From Nitrospirota bacterium (lineage in GTDB: Bacteria > Nitrospirota > Nitrospiria > Nitrospirales > NS-4): a stretch of DNA of 45,730 bases. The stretch spans positions 1 to 45,730 of the forward strand of contig SCTG01000183.1 of NCBI GenBank assembly GCA_004298335.1. Reading direction: 5' to 3'. The notes under the pieces were generated by a model. The model ran no database searches and had not been told where the DNA came from. It worked only from the letters and a program-made list of their open reading frames with translations. Position numbers and translations under genes: made by a program. This document shows positions 7,387 through 16,060 of this stretch, piece by piece (position 1 is the stretch's first letter; the number at the start of each line of letters is the position of its first letter).

Positions 7387-8148
7387 TTACGCGGTCGGCG
7401 GGGTCCAGCCCAGACTCGACAACGCCCCTTCGACCGTTTCCCGAACCATGTCGTTTTCATCTTCCAGCAGGGGAAGCAGCGCATCCACGGCCCCCTGGTC
7501 CCGGAGCCGCGCCAGGGATTCGGCCGCATTGCGCCGCACCAGCCAGTCTTCGTCCTGCAGCGCCTCCCGCAGGCCTCCGGCCGCGCGCGCGTCGCCGATC
7601 AGGCCCAGCGCCTCGGCCGCATGGCGCTTCACGACCCAATTGCCGCCCGCCAGCCCCTTCAGCAGGCCGTCCACGGCGCGCCGGTCCGGGATCTTTTTGA
7701 GCGCCCGCGCGGCCTCCTCCCGCACCGTCTGGTCCTGCAACGCCTCCATCAACCCGTCCACGGCGCGCGGGTCCTGGATCTTCTCGAGGGCCTCGACCGC
7801 CGCCAGGCGCACCGCCCCGTCCCGGTCCTTCAGCGCCGCGATCAGCGGCGCGATGGCCCGCTCGTCCTTCAGCCGGCCCAGCGCCGCCGCGGCCTGCTCC
7901 CGCACGGCCCACTCGTCGTCCCGCAGCGCCTCCAGGAGCGGAGCGACCGCGTCCGCGCCGACCTGGACGAGCGCCTGCCGGGCCGCCTCCCGGATCACCC
8001 GGTCCTCGTCGGCGAACAGGTTGATCAGACGCTCGATGGCCGCCGGCCCGATCTGGCCGAGACTGGCCACGGCGTGATCGCGCAACGCTTCGTTGTCGTC
8101 GCGCAAGGCCGCCAGGAGCTGCTCGATCCGGCGATCCGTGTCGCTCAT
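7387..8148 (-). CDS. HEAT-repeat protein B
   Basis: A 253-residue protein made almost wholly of about seven PBS-lyase-type HEAT repeats with the register DxRAVDGLxxAL..VRxxAAxALxxI. It starts MSDTDRRIEQLLAAL, similar to protein E, and ends LSSLGWTPPTA. The ATG at 8148 overlaps the stop of gene C by 4 nt (ATGA), so translation is coupled. There is no signal peptide or membrane segment, hence cytoplasmic. HEAT proteins of this kind include phycobilin lyases, but nothing here suggests phycobilins. Confidence 0.88.
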   Translation of the reverse strand: MSDTDRRIEQLLAALRDDNEALRDHAVASLGQIGPAAIERLINLFADEDRVIREAARQALVQVGADAVAPLLEALRDDEWAVREQAAAALGRLKDERAIAPLIAALKDRDGAVRLAAVEALEKIQDPRAVDGLMEALQDQTVREEAARALKKIPDRRAVDGLLKGLAGGNWVVKRHAAEALGLIGDARAAGGLREALQDEDWLVRRNAAESLARLRDQGAVDALLPLLEDENDMVRETVEGALSSLGWTPPTA

Positions 8149-9314
8149 GCCGTCCGTCCCCCCGGCGGCCCGCCGGCGCCGCCCGCGGCCTTCGGGGCGG
8201 GGGCCGGAACTTCTTCGTCCCACTCGTCGTACTCTTTTTCCGCCGCCTTCGTGCCGCCCTCTTCCTCAAGCAGCTTCGCCAGCTTGTCCAGCATCAGGCC
8301 CCCGTGATAGCTCACCAGCCCGTCCCGATCCGTCTTCATCCGCTGGATGAGATCCAGGTGCGGCACCAGCACCGTGATGTCCTTGATCTTCGACATGGCC
8401 TCGGTGGCGGCCAGGCGGGTGGTGGGATCCTTGATGGCCTCGACCAGCATGTCGATCGCGCGCGCATCGCCGAATTCCCCCAGCGCCTTGATGCAGCTCT
8501 CGCGGACGCCCATGTCGCGGTCGGTCTTGGCCTTGTGCAGCAAGAGCTCGACGGCCCGGTGGTCCCCGATGAGGCCGAGAGCCTGGGCCGCCGCCTCGCG
8601 CACCACCCAGAGATCGTCTTCCAGCGCCTCCAGGAGGTCCGCCACCGCCGGGCGTCCGAGGCCGATCAGGTCCATCGAGACGCCGATCCGCGCTTCTTCC
8701 AGCGCGACCGTATCCTCGTTGTCGCGCAGGCGGTCCAGGATCGCGACGATCCGCTCCCGGAGATCCGAGATGCGCTTCAACGACCGGGCCGCGATGTCGC
8801 GGAGATCGGGATAGACCATGGCCTCGATCCAGGCATCGGCGCTCCGGGGATCGGCGAGTTGATCCAGGGCTTCAGCGGCCAGCAACCGTGCGGCCGGATC
8901 CTGGCTCTTGAGCATCGCGACCAGCGGCTCCAGCGCGCCCGGGTCCTTCAGCCGGACCAGGACCGCGGCAACGGTATCGCGGTGCGCCGGGTCTTCGAGC
9001 AGCCGGACCAGCGCCGCCAGGGCCGCGTCGTCGGCCACGTACCGGAAGGCCTCCGTCGCCGCCTCCCGGACCGCCGGCTCGGGGTCCGTCAACAACGGGA
9101 CAAGCGGCACGCCGGCGGCCTGGTTCCTGATCCGCCCCAGCATGTGGGCGACCTCGGCGCGCAGGCGCGGGTTCTCATCCGGCAGCGCCGAGATCAGGGC
9201 CGCGACGGCCTCGGGGCCGCGCTTGAGGAACTCCGCGGTGGCGTTCATCCGCTTCCAGTCTTCCTCGTGGATCAGGTCCTTGACCAGATCCGCTGACTTG
9301 TCTTTCTTGGCCAT
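8145..9314 (-). CDS. HEAT-repeat protein C
   Basis: A 389-residue HEAT protein. Repeats run from about residue 30 to 320 (AVREAATEAFRYVADDAALA, LLAAEALDQLADPRSAD, VVREAAAQALGLIGDHRAVE). The C-terminus differs from its sisters: helical LDKLAKLLEEEGG, then an acidic DEWDEEVPAPAP and a Pro/Gly tail, without the GWTP-like ending. The start MAKKDKSADLVKDLIHEEDW lies 6 nt after gene D. A central segment about 205-215 (EEARIGVSMDLIGLG) interrupts the repeat register. Confidence 0.87.
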   Translation of the reverse strand: MAKKDKSADLVKDLIHEEDWKRMNATAEFLKRGPEAVAALISALPDENPRLRAEVAHMLGRIRNQAAGVPLVPLLTDPEPAVREAATEAFRYVADDAALAALVRLLEDPAHRDTVAAVLVRLKDPGALEPLVAMLKSQDPAARLLAAEALDQLADPRSADAWIEAMVYPDLRDIAARSLKRISDLRERIVAILDRLRDNEDTVALEEARIGVSMDLIGLGRPAVADLLEALEDDLWVVREAAAQALGLIGDHRAVELLLHKAKTDRDMGVRESCIKALGEFGDARAIDMLVEAIKDPTTRLAATEAMSKIKDITVLVPHLDLIQRMKTDRDGLVSYHGGLMLDKLAKLLEEEGGTKAAEKEYDEWDEEVPAPAPKAAGGAGGPPGGRTA

Positions 9315-9320
9315 GTCCGG

Positions 9321-10631
9321 TTATTTCTTGGCGTCGTCCGCCGTCGCTTTATCGGACTCGCCGGCCGTCGTTTCCTCGGGCGGCGTCCAGCCGAGCTGGA
9401 CCAGGATGTCCATGACCAGGTTCCGCAGGGACGAGGCCGCATCCAGCCGGTTGGTGGCGAACGCCAGCACCCGGTCGCTGAGTTGCTCCGTTTGGGACGC
9501 TCCCGGATCGTTGATGAAGTCCACCAGCTGGTCGATGACCTGGGGACCGAGTTCGATCAGGGCCTGCGCCGCCTTCTCGCGCAGGCGGGTGTCCTTCAGC
9601 GCCTGGCAGAGGGCCGACACGCTGCGCAGATCGTTGATGTGCCCCAGGGCCAGCGCCGCCTGTTCCCGGATGAACCATTCCTCGCTGACGATGCACCCCG
9701 GCATCGGCGTCCCCTTGAGATTGATTCCGATCCCGTCCAGCACCCGGATCAGCGGCTCGACGGCGCGCGGGTCCGCGATCATCCCCAACGCCATGATCGC
9801 CCGCACCCGGATCGAGCCGTCCTGCATGGCCTCGATGAGGGCGGGGACGGCGCTGGGATCGCCGATCATGCCCAGCGCGATGGCGGCGTCCTCCCGCACC
9901 GCGCGGTCCTTGTCCGTCAACAACCCGATGAGGGCCGGCACGGGCTTGGAATCGCGCAGCCACGAGCGGCCGGTGGGATAGTCGCTGGTGATCCCGCCCA
10001 GCGCCTGCACACAGTGCAGCCGCACCTGGAAGTCCTCGTCCTTCAGGCCTTCCATCAGCGGATCGACCGTGGCCTCTCCGATCTGCATCAGCGCGATCGT
10101 CGCGGCCACGCGCACCAGTTTGGAGGAGTCCCGGAAGAGGGCCATCAGGCCCTTGATGGCCTTCGGATCGCCGATCCTGCCCAGGGCCTCCGCCGCGATC
10201 GTCCGCACCGACCCGTCCCGATCCCGCAGGGTGGCGACCAGCCCGTCCACCGACCGCTGATCCTTGAGCAACCCCAGCGCCTTGGCCGCGCTCTCCCGCA
10301 CGCGCCAGCGCTCATCCCGCAGGGCCGCCACCAGGCGTTCGACGGAGGGCGCGCCGAGAGTCGCAAAATCATCCACCGCGCCGTCCCGGCAGTCTTTAAT
10401 GGCGTCCCCCAGCATCGGGACCAGGGCTTCGATGGCCTTGGGGCCGCCGATCCGCGCCAGCGCGTGGCCCGCGTACATCCGCACGGACCAGTAGTCGTCC
10501 TGTAGGGCTTCAATGAGCGCGTCCGTCGCAGCCGGGTTCGCGAGACCGACGAGGGCCTGCGCCGCCTCCTCCCGGGTCGCGTCATCCGGATCCGTCAGCT
10601 CTTCCAACAAATCTGCCAGCTTGTTCGCCAT
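9321..10631 (-). CDS. HEAT-repeat protein D
   Basis: A 436-residue protein with about ten HEAT repeats beginning MANKLADLLEELTDPDDAT. An insertion near residues 325-345 (GTPMPGCIVSEEW, one Cys) breaks the repeats. It ends with a conserved-looking cap MDILVQLGWTPPEET. Two bases separate its ATG from the stop of gene E, so the genes are translationally coupled. The fold implies a curved binding surface; substrate or partner unknown. Confidence 0.88.
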   Translation of the reverse strand: MANKLADLLEELTDPDDATREEAAQALVGLANPAATDALIEALQDDYWSVRMYAGHALARIGGPKAIEALVPMLGDAIKDCRDGAVDDFATLGAPSVERLVAALRDERWRVRESAAKALGLLKDQRSVDGLVATLRDRDGSVRTIAAEALGRIGDPKAIKGLMALFRDSSKLVRVAATIALMQIGEATVDPLMEGLKDEDFQVRLHCVQALGGITSDYPTGRSWLRDSKPVPALIGLLTDKDRAVREDAAIALGMIGDPSAVPALIEAMQDGSIRVRAIMALGMIADPRAVEPLIRVLDGIGINLKGTPMPGCIVSEEWFIREQAALALGHINDLRSVSALCQALKDTRLREKAAQALIELGPQVIDQLVDFINDPGASQTEQLSDRVLAFATNRLDAASSLRNLVMDILVQLGWTPPEETTAGESDKATADDAKK

Positions 10632-10633
10632 GG

Positions 10634-11743
10634 TTATCTGCCTTCTTTCATCGTCGCCGCAGGGCGCCATCCGACCGCCGACATGATGGCCCGCGCGTGA
10701 AACAGGATATTGGAGTCCGTCTCGGTCTTCATCGCCGCCAGCAGAGGCGCCGCGACCCGCAGGCCCATCGTGCCCAGCGCCGCCGCCGCCGCCGCCCGGA
10801 GCCGGGTGTCCTTGAGCGCGCGGATCAGGGGCTCGATGGCCCGGTCGTCGCCGAGTTCGGCCAGGCCGCCGATCGCGAAAATCTGCACTTCCATTTCGTC
10901 CACATCCATTTCGACGGACTCGCTCCCGCAGACCTGGGCCTTGCGGACGTTGTCCGGCCGGCCCTTGCCGGTCACCACGTCGATGAGCGTCCCCACGGCC
11001 CGCGGGTCCGTGAGCCGGCCCAGCGCTTCGACCGCGAACGGCCGCACGTCCAAATCCCTGAGCGCCGCCGTCACCGCGTCCAACGCCGCCGGGCTCCTGA
11101 TTCCGCCCAGCGCTTTCGCGGCATCCTGCCGCACGGCCGTATCCCGATCCTGGAGCATCGCCCGGCACAACGGCTCGACCGCTTCCTCGGCCCCGATCTT
11201 CCCCAGGGCCTCGCAGGCATGCAGCCGCAGGATCCACGCGTCGTGCCGCAGGGCCGCCAGCAACGAGTCCAGCGCGGGCCGGCCGATGCGCACGAGCGCG
11301 TCCGTCGCGTCCACGCGAACCGCCTTGACCTCGTCGGTGAGCCGGGAGACGAGCGGCGCGATGGCGCGCGCATCGCCCAGGACGCCCAGCCCCTTGGCCG
11401 CGTGCATCCGCACGATCCAGTTCCGGCTCGCCAGGCACCCGATGAGCGGGTCCACGGCGCGCGGGTCCGGCAGATCCTTGAGCACGGCCACGGCGATTTC
11501 CTGCACGTTGCCGTTGGGGTCCTGCAGCGCGGCGATCAGCGCGGGGACCGCCGACGGCCCGATCTTCCGCAACGCGCCCGTCGCCGCATCCCGGACCGCC
11601 CGGTCGTCGTCCCGGAGCGTCTCGACCAGGGGCGCCACCGCCCGGGGATCGCCGAACTCGCCCAGCAGGGTCGCGGCGTCCTCGCGCAGGGCCCAGTCGT
11701 CGTCCTTCAGCGCGGCTATTTCTTCGAGTACCCGGTCGCTCAT
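10634..11743 (-). CDS. HEAT-repeat protein E, first of the five-gene set
   Basis: A 369-residue HEAT protein with long regular arrays (LREDAATLLGEFGDPRAVAP, RMHAAKGLGVLGDARAIAP). Near residue 280 a Cys-containing acidic insertion (KAQVCGSESVEMDVDEME) resembles in position the insertion of protein D. It ends IMSAVGWRPAATM. ATG 11743 is chosen because it gives an MSD... start as in protein B and has GAGG 5 nt upstream; GTG 11770, with AGGAG 9 nt upstream, is a real alternative adding nine residues. A candidate promoter lies just upstream, so the five genes may be transcribed apart from polA. Confidence 0.86.
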   Translation of the reverse strand: MSDRVLEEIAALKDDDWALREDAATLLGEFGDPRAVAPLVETLRDDDRAVRDAATGALRKIGPSAVPALIAALQDPNGNVQEIAVAVLKDLPDPRAVDPLIGCLASRNWIVRMHAAKGLGVLGDARAIAPLVSRLTDEVKAVRVDATDALVRIGRPALDSLLAALRHDAWILRLHACEALGKIGAEEAVEPLCRAMLQDRDTAVRQDAAKALGGIRSPAALDAVTAALRDLDVRPFAVEALGRLTDPRAVGTLIDVVTGKGRPDNVRKAQVCGSESVEMDVDEMEVQIFAIGGLAELGDDRAIEPLIRALKDTRLRAAAAAALGTMGLRVAAPLLAAMKTETDSNILFHARAIMSAVGWRPAATMKEGR

Positions 11744-11793
11744 ACCCGCCTCGGCCCGCAGCGTCGTCACAGGCGCAAACTCCTGAATTGATC

Positions 11794-11823
11794 ACGGTAG
11801 CACAGGGTTTTCGGACTGGTCAA
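11794..11823 (-). promoter_or_regulatory. Candidate promoter of the HEAT operon
   Basis: TTGACC (11818-11823), 18-nt spacer, TACCGT (11794-11799) preceded by TGC (extended -10). It sits immediately after the polA stop at 11826, and AGGAG follows at 11780-11784. Confidence 0.4.
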
Positions 11824-11825
11824 CT

Positions 11826-14462
11826 TCAGGGATGGGCTACTCGCCAGTTCGTGCCGATGCCGACGTCCACCTTGAGGGGAACCGCCAGGCTCACGACCCG
11901 TTCCATCTCCTCGACGACGATCCGGCGGACCCCCTCGACCTCGGCTTCCGCGACCTCGAAGATCAGCTCGTCGTGGACCTGCAGGATCATCCGGGCCTCC
12001 GTGCCGGCCAGACGGCGATGGACGGCCAGCATGGCGAGCTTGATGACGTCCGCCGCCGTCCCCTGGATCGGGGTGTTCATGGCCATCCGCTCGCCCATGC
12101 TCCGCTGGGCCGGATCGCCGCTGCGCAACTCCGGAATCGGCCGGCGGCGGCCCAGCATGGTCGTGACGTAGCCGTTCTCCTTGGCGTCGGCGATGGTCTT
12201 GTCCAGAAACGCTTTCACGCCCTGGAACCGCGCGAAATAGGCGTCGATGTGTTTCTTGGACTCCTGCTGGGAGATGCCCAATTGGGACGACAGCCCGTAC
12301 GGGCTGATCCCGTAGATGATGCCGAAGTTGACCGTCTTGGCGACCCGGCGCATGTCCTTCGTGATCTGCGCCGCGGGCAGGCCGAAGATCTCCACGGCCG
12401 TGGCCCGGTGGATGTCGTCGCCGCGCGCGAACGCGCCGATGAGGACGGGGTCCTGGGCGAGGTGCGCGAGGATGCGCGGCTCGATCTGGTTGTAGTCCGC
12501 CGAGAGCAGCAGGCAGCCGGCGTCGGCCACGAACGCTTCGCGGATGCGCCCGCCCCACTCCCCCTTGACCGGGATGTTCTGGAGATTCGGCTCGGACGAC
12601 GAGAGCCGCCCCGTCGCCGTGACCGTCTGGTTGAGCGACGTATGGAGGCGCCCCGTCTCGGGGTGCACCAGCAACGGCAGGGCGTCCACATAGGTGGACT
12701 TGAGCTTGCTGAGGCTCCGGTAATTCAGGATGTCGGCCGGCAACTCATGCTGGAGCGCAAGCTGCGTGAGCACCTCCTCGTCCGTGGAATAGCCGGTCTT
12801 GGTTTTCTTGGTCGGCGGGAGTTGGAGTTTCTCGAACAGCACCTCGCTGAGCTGCTTGGGCGAATTGACGTTGAACTCCGTGCCGGCCTTCCGGTAAATC
12901 CCCTCCAACAGGCCGTCGAGCTGCTGCGCGAGCTCTTTCGCCAGACGCGCCAGGGCCGCGGTGTCCAGGCGGAACCCGTGCGCTTCCATCTCCCCCAGGA
13001 CCACCGTGAGCGGCAGCTCCACCCGGTCGAACAGCTCGGTCAGGCCGCCGGCCGCCAGCTTCTCGGCCAGCACGGGCCGCAGCCGGGCGATCGCAGAGGC
13101 CGCGTGTCCGGCCCGCATGGCCATGGCCTCGTCGTCGGGCTGATCGAACAGGTCTCCTTTTTTCGGTTTCTTCGCCGGCGAGGCGGAGCCCAGCGACTCG
13201 CCCAGGTGCTCCTGGGCCAGCATCGCCAGCGTCGGGCTCCGGCGATTCGGGTTCAGCAGGTACCCGGCCACCATCGTGTCGAAGCGCGGGGACGGCACGG
13301 CGATGCGGGCGCGCCGCAGGGCCACCCACGCGGCCTTGTAGTCGTGGGCGTCCACGTGCAGGGACGGGGACTCCAGCGCGGCGCGCAGGTCGTCCAGGCC
13401 GGACTCGCCGAAGAAATAGGCCGGCGCGCCGGGGCCGGGACAGACGCCGGCGCCCAGGAACTCGGCCCGCAGTGGATCGTGGCCCGCCACTTCGCAGCAG
13501 ATCGCCGCCTGGCCGGCCTGCTTGATCGCCTCCACGGCGCGCGCGCGGGAGGACGGATCGGCCGGCACGAGGACCGGGTCTTCCGGCCCTTTCCCGTCGC
13601 CCGGTCCGTTGGAAAACGACTTGAGCAGGCCCCAGAACTCCAGTTCGCGATAGAGCGCGCGCAACTCCTCCGTCCGGGCCTCGCCGAGCCGGAACCGGCC
13701 GCGCTCGAAGGACACCGGACAGTCCGTGACGATGGTGGCGAGCCGCCGGCTCTGGCGCGCCTGGTCCGCCTGCGTGTCCAGCAGCGCCCGGAGCTTCTCT
13801 CCCTTGACCTCCCCGAGGCGCGCCAGGAGCTGTTCGATCGTGCCGAACTCGGCGATGAGTTTCTTCGCCGTCTTCTCGCCGATGCCTTTGACGCCCGGAA
13901 TGTTGTCCGCCTGGTCGCCCATCAATCCCATGACCTCGACGACCCGGGCCGGCTCGACGCCGAAGCGGTCCCGGCAATCCTCCTCGGTGAACACCCGGTC
14001 CTTGACCGGGTCGAAGATGCGGACCGCCGGCGAGAGCAGCTGGAACATGTCCTTGTCGCCGGTCACGATGACCACGTCCAGCCCGTCCGACGCGGCCTGG
14101 CGGGCCAGCGTCCCGATCAGGTCGTCCGCCTCGAAGCCCTGGTACTTCACGACCGGGATCGCAAAGGCGTCCACGACTCGGTGGATGTACGGAATCTGCT
14201 GCGACAGGGCGTCGGGCATCGGCGGCCGGTGCGCCTTGTACTCCTTGAACTCTTCGTGGCGGAGGGTCGGGCCCTTCTCGTCGAACACCACGGCCAGGCA
14301 ATCGGGCCGCCGCTCGCGGATGATCTTCTGCAGCATCGTGATGAATCCGTAGACGGCGTTCGTCGGCAGGCCGGCCGCGGTCGACAGGTCGGGCAGGGCG
14401 AAGAAGGCGCGGTACAGGTAGGCGCTGCCGTCAATGAGATAGAGGACCGGTCGCGGCGTCAT
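11826..14462 (-). CDS. polA: DNA polymerase I, proofreading site degenerate
   Basis: It fills gaps in repair and Okazaki processing. The 878-residue protein has the 5'-3' nuclease domain (LIDGSAYLYRAFFA, GDKDMFQL, DNIPGVKGIGEKTA), a degenerate 3'-5' exonuclease domain (about 300-480), and the polymerase domain with motif A SADYNQIEPRILAHL, motif B RRVAKTVNFGIIYG and motif C LQVHDELIFEV. At the Exo I site the expected DxE reads CCE, and at Exo II the Asp appears replaced (HDYKAAW), so proofreading is probably absent, as in Taq polymerase. ATG 14462 lies 8 nt from a -10 box, without Shine-Dalgarno; the upstream GTG 14480 lies at the promoter. Confidence 0.96.
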   Translation of the reverse strand: MTPRPVLYLIDGSAYLYRAFFALPDLSTAAGLPTNAVYGFITMLQKIIRERRPDCLAVVFDEKGPTLRHEEFKEYKAHRPPMPDALSQQIPYIHRVVDAFAIPVVKYQGFEADDLIGTLARQAASDGLDVVIVTGDKDMFQLLSPAVRIFDPVKDRVFTEEDCRDRFGVEPARVVEVMGLMGDQADNIPGVKGIGEKTAKKLIAEFGTIEQLLARLGEVKGEKLRALLDTQADQARQSRRLATIVTDCPVSFERGRFRLGEARTEELRALYRELEFWGLLKSFSNGPGDGKGPEDPVLVPADPSSRARAVEAIKQAGQAAICCEVAGHDPLRAEFLGAGVCPGPGAPAYFFGESGLDDLRAALESPSLHVDAHDYKAAWVALRRARIAVPSPRFDTMVAGYLLNPNRRSPTLAMLAQEHLGESLGSASPAKKPKKGDLFDQPDDEAMAMRAGHAASAIARLRPVLAEKLAAGGLTELFDRVELPLTVVLGEMEAHGFRLDTAALARLAKELAQQLDGLLEGIYRKAGTEFNVNSPKQLSEVLFEKLQLPPTKKTKTGYSTDEEVLTQLALQHELPADILNYRSLSKLKSTYVDALPLLVHPETGRLHTSLNQTVTATGRLSSSEPNLQNIPVKGEWGGRIREAFVADAGCLLLSADYNQIEPRILAHLAQDPVLIGAFARGDDIHRATAVEIFGLPAAQITKDMRRVAKTVNFGIIYGISPYGLSSQLGISQQESKKHIDAYFARFQGVKAFLDKTIADAKENGYVTTMLGRRRPIPELRSGDPAQRSMGERMAMNTPIQGTAADVIKLAMLAVHRRLAGTEARMILQVHDELIFEVAEAEVEGVRRIVVEEMERVVSLAVPLKVDVGIGTNWRVAHP

Positions 14463-14470
14463 CTGATCCC

Positions 14471-14499
14471 ATCGTAGCACCGCCCCTGCATCGGAACAA
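14471..14499 (-). promoter_or_regulatory. polA promoter (leaderless geometry)
   Basis: TTGTTC (14494-14499), 17-nt spacer ending TGC (extended -10), TACGAT (14471-14476). Eight bases separate the -10 box from the polA ATG at 14462. It is back-to-back with the promoter of the next gene. Confidence 0.55.
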
Positions 14500-14504
14500 G
14501 GCGG

Positions 14505-14533
14505 TTTACTCGCGGCGGCACCGTCTGTATAAT
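14505..14533 (+). promoter_or_regulatory. Promoter of small exported protein (leaderless geometry)
   Basis: TTTACT (14505-14510), 17-nt spacer, consensus TATAAT (14528-14533). Nine bases separate the -10 box from the ATG at 14543 and no Shine-Dalgarno is present. Confidence 0.65.
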
Positions 14534-14542
14534 ACTTTTACG

Positions 14543-14911
14543 ATGACGGCATCGGGACAGACAGACGCGCACCGACGAGGATTTCCGGCTTCCGCCGCGG
14601 CGGCCGTGCTGCTCGCGGCCCTCCTTGCCCCGGCGACCCTCCCGGCCGCCGGACCGGCCGCCGGCGCGCCCCAGGTCGAGATCAGGAAGCACACCACGGG
14701 CAAGGAAGCCACGGTCACCCACGGCGACCGGGAGTGGTTCATCCACATCGACGTCGACCAGGACCGGACGATGATCCTCCGGGCCGAATCGAAGAACGGC
14801 AAGGAAACGAACAACGCGCCCGAGATCGTGGAGCGTCCGATGTCGAACGCCGAGGTCGACCGGATCATCAATGACTGGGTCAGCGGCATCAAGTCCACCC
14901 TGAAGCCCTGA
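14543..14911 (+). CDS. Small exported protein of unknown function
   Basis: A 122-residue protein I do not recognise. Residues about 10-38 form a signal peptide (AAAAVLLAALLAPATLPAAG); the mature part is short, charged and soluble (VEIRKHTTGKEATVTHGDRE, WFIHIDVDQDRTMILRAESK). It has no Cys and no repeats. It is followed 15 nt later by a DsrE-like gene in the same direction and is divergent from polA. It probably works in the periplasm; nothing more can be said. Confidence 0.75.
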   Translation: MTASGQTDAHRRGFPASAAAAVLLAALLAPATLPAAGPAAGAPQVEIRKHTTGKEATVTHGDREWFIHIDVDQDRTMILRAESKNGKETNNAPEIVERPMSNAEVDRIINDWVSGIKSTLKP

Positions 14912-14926
14912 CCGCCCGAGCCCTCC

Positions 14927-15343
14927 GTGAAGAAACCCAAGTTCGTCATCTTCGCCCACGGCGGCACCTACGACAAGCTGTACCAGGCCGCCACCATCGG
15001 CATGACGGCCGCGGCCATGGGCAAGGACGTGTACGTCTTCCTGATGTTCTGGGCGATCAAAAAGGTCGCGATGGGCGAGCTGGACCGGATCGATTTCTCG
15101 CCGGCCTACGAGGCGCACGCCGACGAAGTGGCCCGGACGATGATCGAAAAGAAAGTGCCGAAGATCACCGAGATGTTCGCGGAAGCCAAGCAGGTCGGCA
15201 GCTTCAAGGTCATCGCCTGCAGCGCCGGCCTGGAGTACATGAGCGTGAAGCACGAGGACCTCGCTCCCAAGGTGGACGAGGTCATGGGCCTGCCGCTGAT
15301 CCTGAATCTGGCCGCGGACGCCGAGACGACCCTCTTCATCTAG
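14927..15343 (+). CDS. DsrE-like (DsrE/DsrF/DrsH) protein 1
   Basis: A 138-residue cytoplasmic protein of the DsrE-like superfamily, linked to sulfur relay. Landmarks are KFVIFAHGGTYDKLYQAATI, AAAMGKDVYVFLMFWAI and a single conserved-position Cys98 in VIACSAGLEY, ending TTLFI. The same elements (IAC near the end, terminal LFI) occur in the second DsrE-like protein at 20081-20611, so they are paralogues. The start is GTG 14927 with no clear Shine-Dalgarno, so translation may be coupled to the preceding gene. Its stop is 3 nt from the convergent nth stop. Confidence 0.82.
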   Translation: MKKPKFVIFAHGGTYDKLYQAATIGMTAAAMGKDVYVFLMFWAIKKVAMGELDRIDFSPAYEAHADEVARTMIEKKVPKITEMFAEAKQVGSFKVIACSAGLEYMSVKHEDLAPKVDEVMGLPLILNLAADAETTLFI

Positions 15344-15346
15344 CCC

Positions 15347-16003
15347 TCACCGCGACGTCTTCACCCCGACCCTCTCGCAGGAGGCCGCGAGCTGGCACTC
15401 GCTGCAATGGGGAGAGACCGGCGTGCACAGGTTCTGGCCGAACGGCACCAGGAGATCGTTGTAGATCATCCAATACCGCGGGGGCAGTTTGCGCCGCAAG
15501 GCCTCCTCGCTCTGCGCGGGCGTGCGGGTGCGGATGTAGCCCCAGCGGTTGCTGATGCGGTGGACGTGGATGTCCACGCAGATGCCCGGCTTGCGGAACC
15601 CCAGCGTCACCACCAGATTGGCGGTCTTGCGCCCTACGCCCTTGAGCGTCAGGAGCGCCTCGATCTCATCGGGCACCCGTCCGCCGTACCGCGCCAGCAG
15701 GTCCCGGCAGATCTCCTGGATATGCCGGGCCTTGGTCCGATAGAAGCCGACGGGATAGATGGCCCGTTCGATCGCCCGGCGGGACAGCGCGAGCATGGCC
15801 GTGGGCGTGGTGGCGAGCCGAAACAGGCGGGCGGACGCGTCGGCCGTGGTCTGGTCTTTTGTGCGGAGGCTGAGGACGGTCGAGATGAGTATCTGAAAGG
15901 GATCGCGCGAGGCCTTGGCGACGACGCCCACCACCGGCTCCTTCCAGCGGCGGATCTCCCGCTTCAGGGTCCGGATGCAGGCATGGATGTCCTGGTCTCG
16001 CAC
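15347..16003 (-). CDS. nth: Endonuclease III (base-excision DNA glycosylase)
   Basis: It removes oxidised pyrimidines and cleaves abasic sites. The 218-residue protein has the helix-hairpin-helix LLTLKGVGRKTANLV with catalytic Lys121, the catalytic Asp144 in CVDIHVHRISNRWG, and the [4Fe-4S] ligands Cys193-x6-Cys200-x2-Cys203-x5-Cys209. The start is GTG 16003. It follows rpsU on the same strand with a 57-nt gap. The LSLRTKD segment replaces the LSAQTTD-like loop of E. coli Nth, a common variant. Confidence 0.95.
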   Translation of the reverse strand: MRDQDIHACIRTLKREIRRWKEPVVGVVAKASRDPFQILISTVLSLRTKDQTTADASARLFRLATTPTAMLALSRRAIERAIYPVGFYRTKARHIQEICRDLLARYGGRVPDEIEALLTLKGVGRKTANLVVTLGFRKPGICVDIHVHRISNRWGYIRTRTPAQSEEALRRKLPPRYWMIYNDLLVPFGQNLCTPVSPHCSECQLAASCERVGVKTSR

Positions 16004-16060
16004 GATGGCCGGCGCTGTGTCAGAGAAAGAAACCGGTCGGAACGGCAGGGGGCGTGACGC

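Noticed and set aside
6641-11743. CRISPR or direct DNA repeats in the HEAT region
   Set aside because: The periodicity is at protein level with diverged codons; no exact repeated DNA units with unique spacers are visible.
11832-14477. 881-codon open frame antisense to polA
   Set aside because: No recognisable motif, composition driven by the polA codons; polA itself has all family motifs.
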